This document shows, piece after piece, positions 63,660 through 64,000 of a stretch of 64,000 bases of DNA (its first letter is position 1; each line of letters starts with the position of its first letter). The stretch comes from Megamerina dolium (Eukaryota; Arthropoda; Insecta; Diptera; Megamerinidae): the NCBI GenBank assembly GCA_963854835.1, contig OY978526.1, positions 48,127,140 to 48,191,139 on the forward strand. The letters run 5' to 3'. The translations under genes were made by a program, and so were the position numbers. Below the pieces are notes generated by a model that saw nothing but the letters and a program-made list of their open reading frames with translations, searched no databases and was not told the DNA's origin.

Positions 63660-64000
63660 CAAGTGGCTCTATAGCGGATCTCGGCTTGGATTGTTCTTAA
63701 CCATCCTTAACCATCCAGACGACAACCAGGCCGCACACGCCAGGCCAGGTTGTCGGCTGCCTTGAGGATTCCATTGAAACGCCATTTTCGCTATGTTGTT
63801 ATCCTCTCTACGCAGAGTGTGACCAATCCAGGTCCATTTGCGCCTTTTGATTTCTTTGTTTATTGGGACGCTGTTGGTAAGTTGCAACAACTCTGCATTT
63901 GTGATGGTGCGAAGCCAGAAAAACGATTCTGAGGCATTTATTTATAAATATCTGTAGATACCCGCAAATTCGTTCAGTGACCATCCAAGTTTCAGAGTCG
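63660..64000 (-). pseudogene. C-terminal fragment of another LINE polymerase, runs off the edge
   Basis: On the minus strand, TWMVTERICGYLQIFINKCL near 63985-63925, then after a frameshift LLQLTNSVPINKEIKRRKWT, WIGHTLRREDNNIAKMAF and QWNPQGSRQPG. This matches the region after the RT in a widespread invertebrate LINE group (INKCLR, WxWIGHTLR, ALxWNPQGxRxxG). It is distinct from the other LINE families in the window. The RT itself would lie to the right of the window. Confidence 0.7.

Overview
This is a eukaryotic, gene-poor, AT-rich window made almost entirely of transposable-element copies and their remains in different states of decay. The element types point to a higher dipteran: Mos1/mauritiana-type and irritans-type mariners, a mariner relative with D,D41D spacing (the spacing described for rosa elements of tephritid fruit flies), a jockey-type LINE, and many (TA)n arrays. 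A tephritid-like fly is my best guess, by inference. I see no complete host gene, rRNA or CRISPR array. The only tRNA-like sequences are the heads of a tRNA-derived SINE. There is one weak candidate for a host terminal exon, near 57.6 kb on the minus strand.

Layout. 1.7-5.6 kb holds a 5'-truncated jockey-like LINE with its own target-site duplication (TSD), an internal 382-bp tandem duplication, and a nested RTE-like LINE that has a 16-bp TSD. 7.2-12.4 kb holds two more RTE-like pieces and a complete but mutated 1.3-kb D,D41D mariner. 13.6-21 kb is a chain of Tc1/mariner elements and (TA)n arrays with almost no unique DNA: Tc1-A copy 1, an internally deleted mauritiana mariner, Tc1-A copy 2, Tc1-B copy 1 and a second deleted mauritiana mariner. 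21.5-25 kb has a SINE, a deleted RTE-like LINE and a repeat built of about 150-bp units carrying a GTGGGCGTGG core. 26.5-36.5 kb has several SINEs, a mariner fossil, a Tc1-type element (Tc1-D) with a piggyBac-like remnant inserted in it, and Tc1-E with inverted repeats of over 200 bp. 37-48 kb has a pogo/Tigger-type remnant, an RNase H-bearing LINE fossil, a TTAA-flanked MITE and two mariner relatives. 48.6-60.3 kb has Tc1-B copy 2, Tc1-A copy 3 (intact frame), a SINE, an RTE-like LINE with an endonuclease domain but no RT core, and more mariner pieces. 61.5-64 kb has an inverted-repeat MITE and the start of another LINE remnant at the right edge.

How the parts relate. Two Tc1-A copies (14878-16528 and 52710-54361) keep complete DD34E transposase frames and both ends, so they are the only candidates for current self-mobility. 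Tc1-A and Tc1-B carry two direct repeats in each inverted repeat (IR/DR structure), and Tc1-D shows the same at its right end. Both Tc1-B copies share the same disabling lesions, which suggests that already broken copies were moved by transposase made elsewhere. SINEs would need LINE enzymes in the same way. All family names come from motif recognition by eye; no database search was run.
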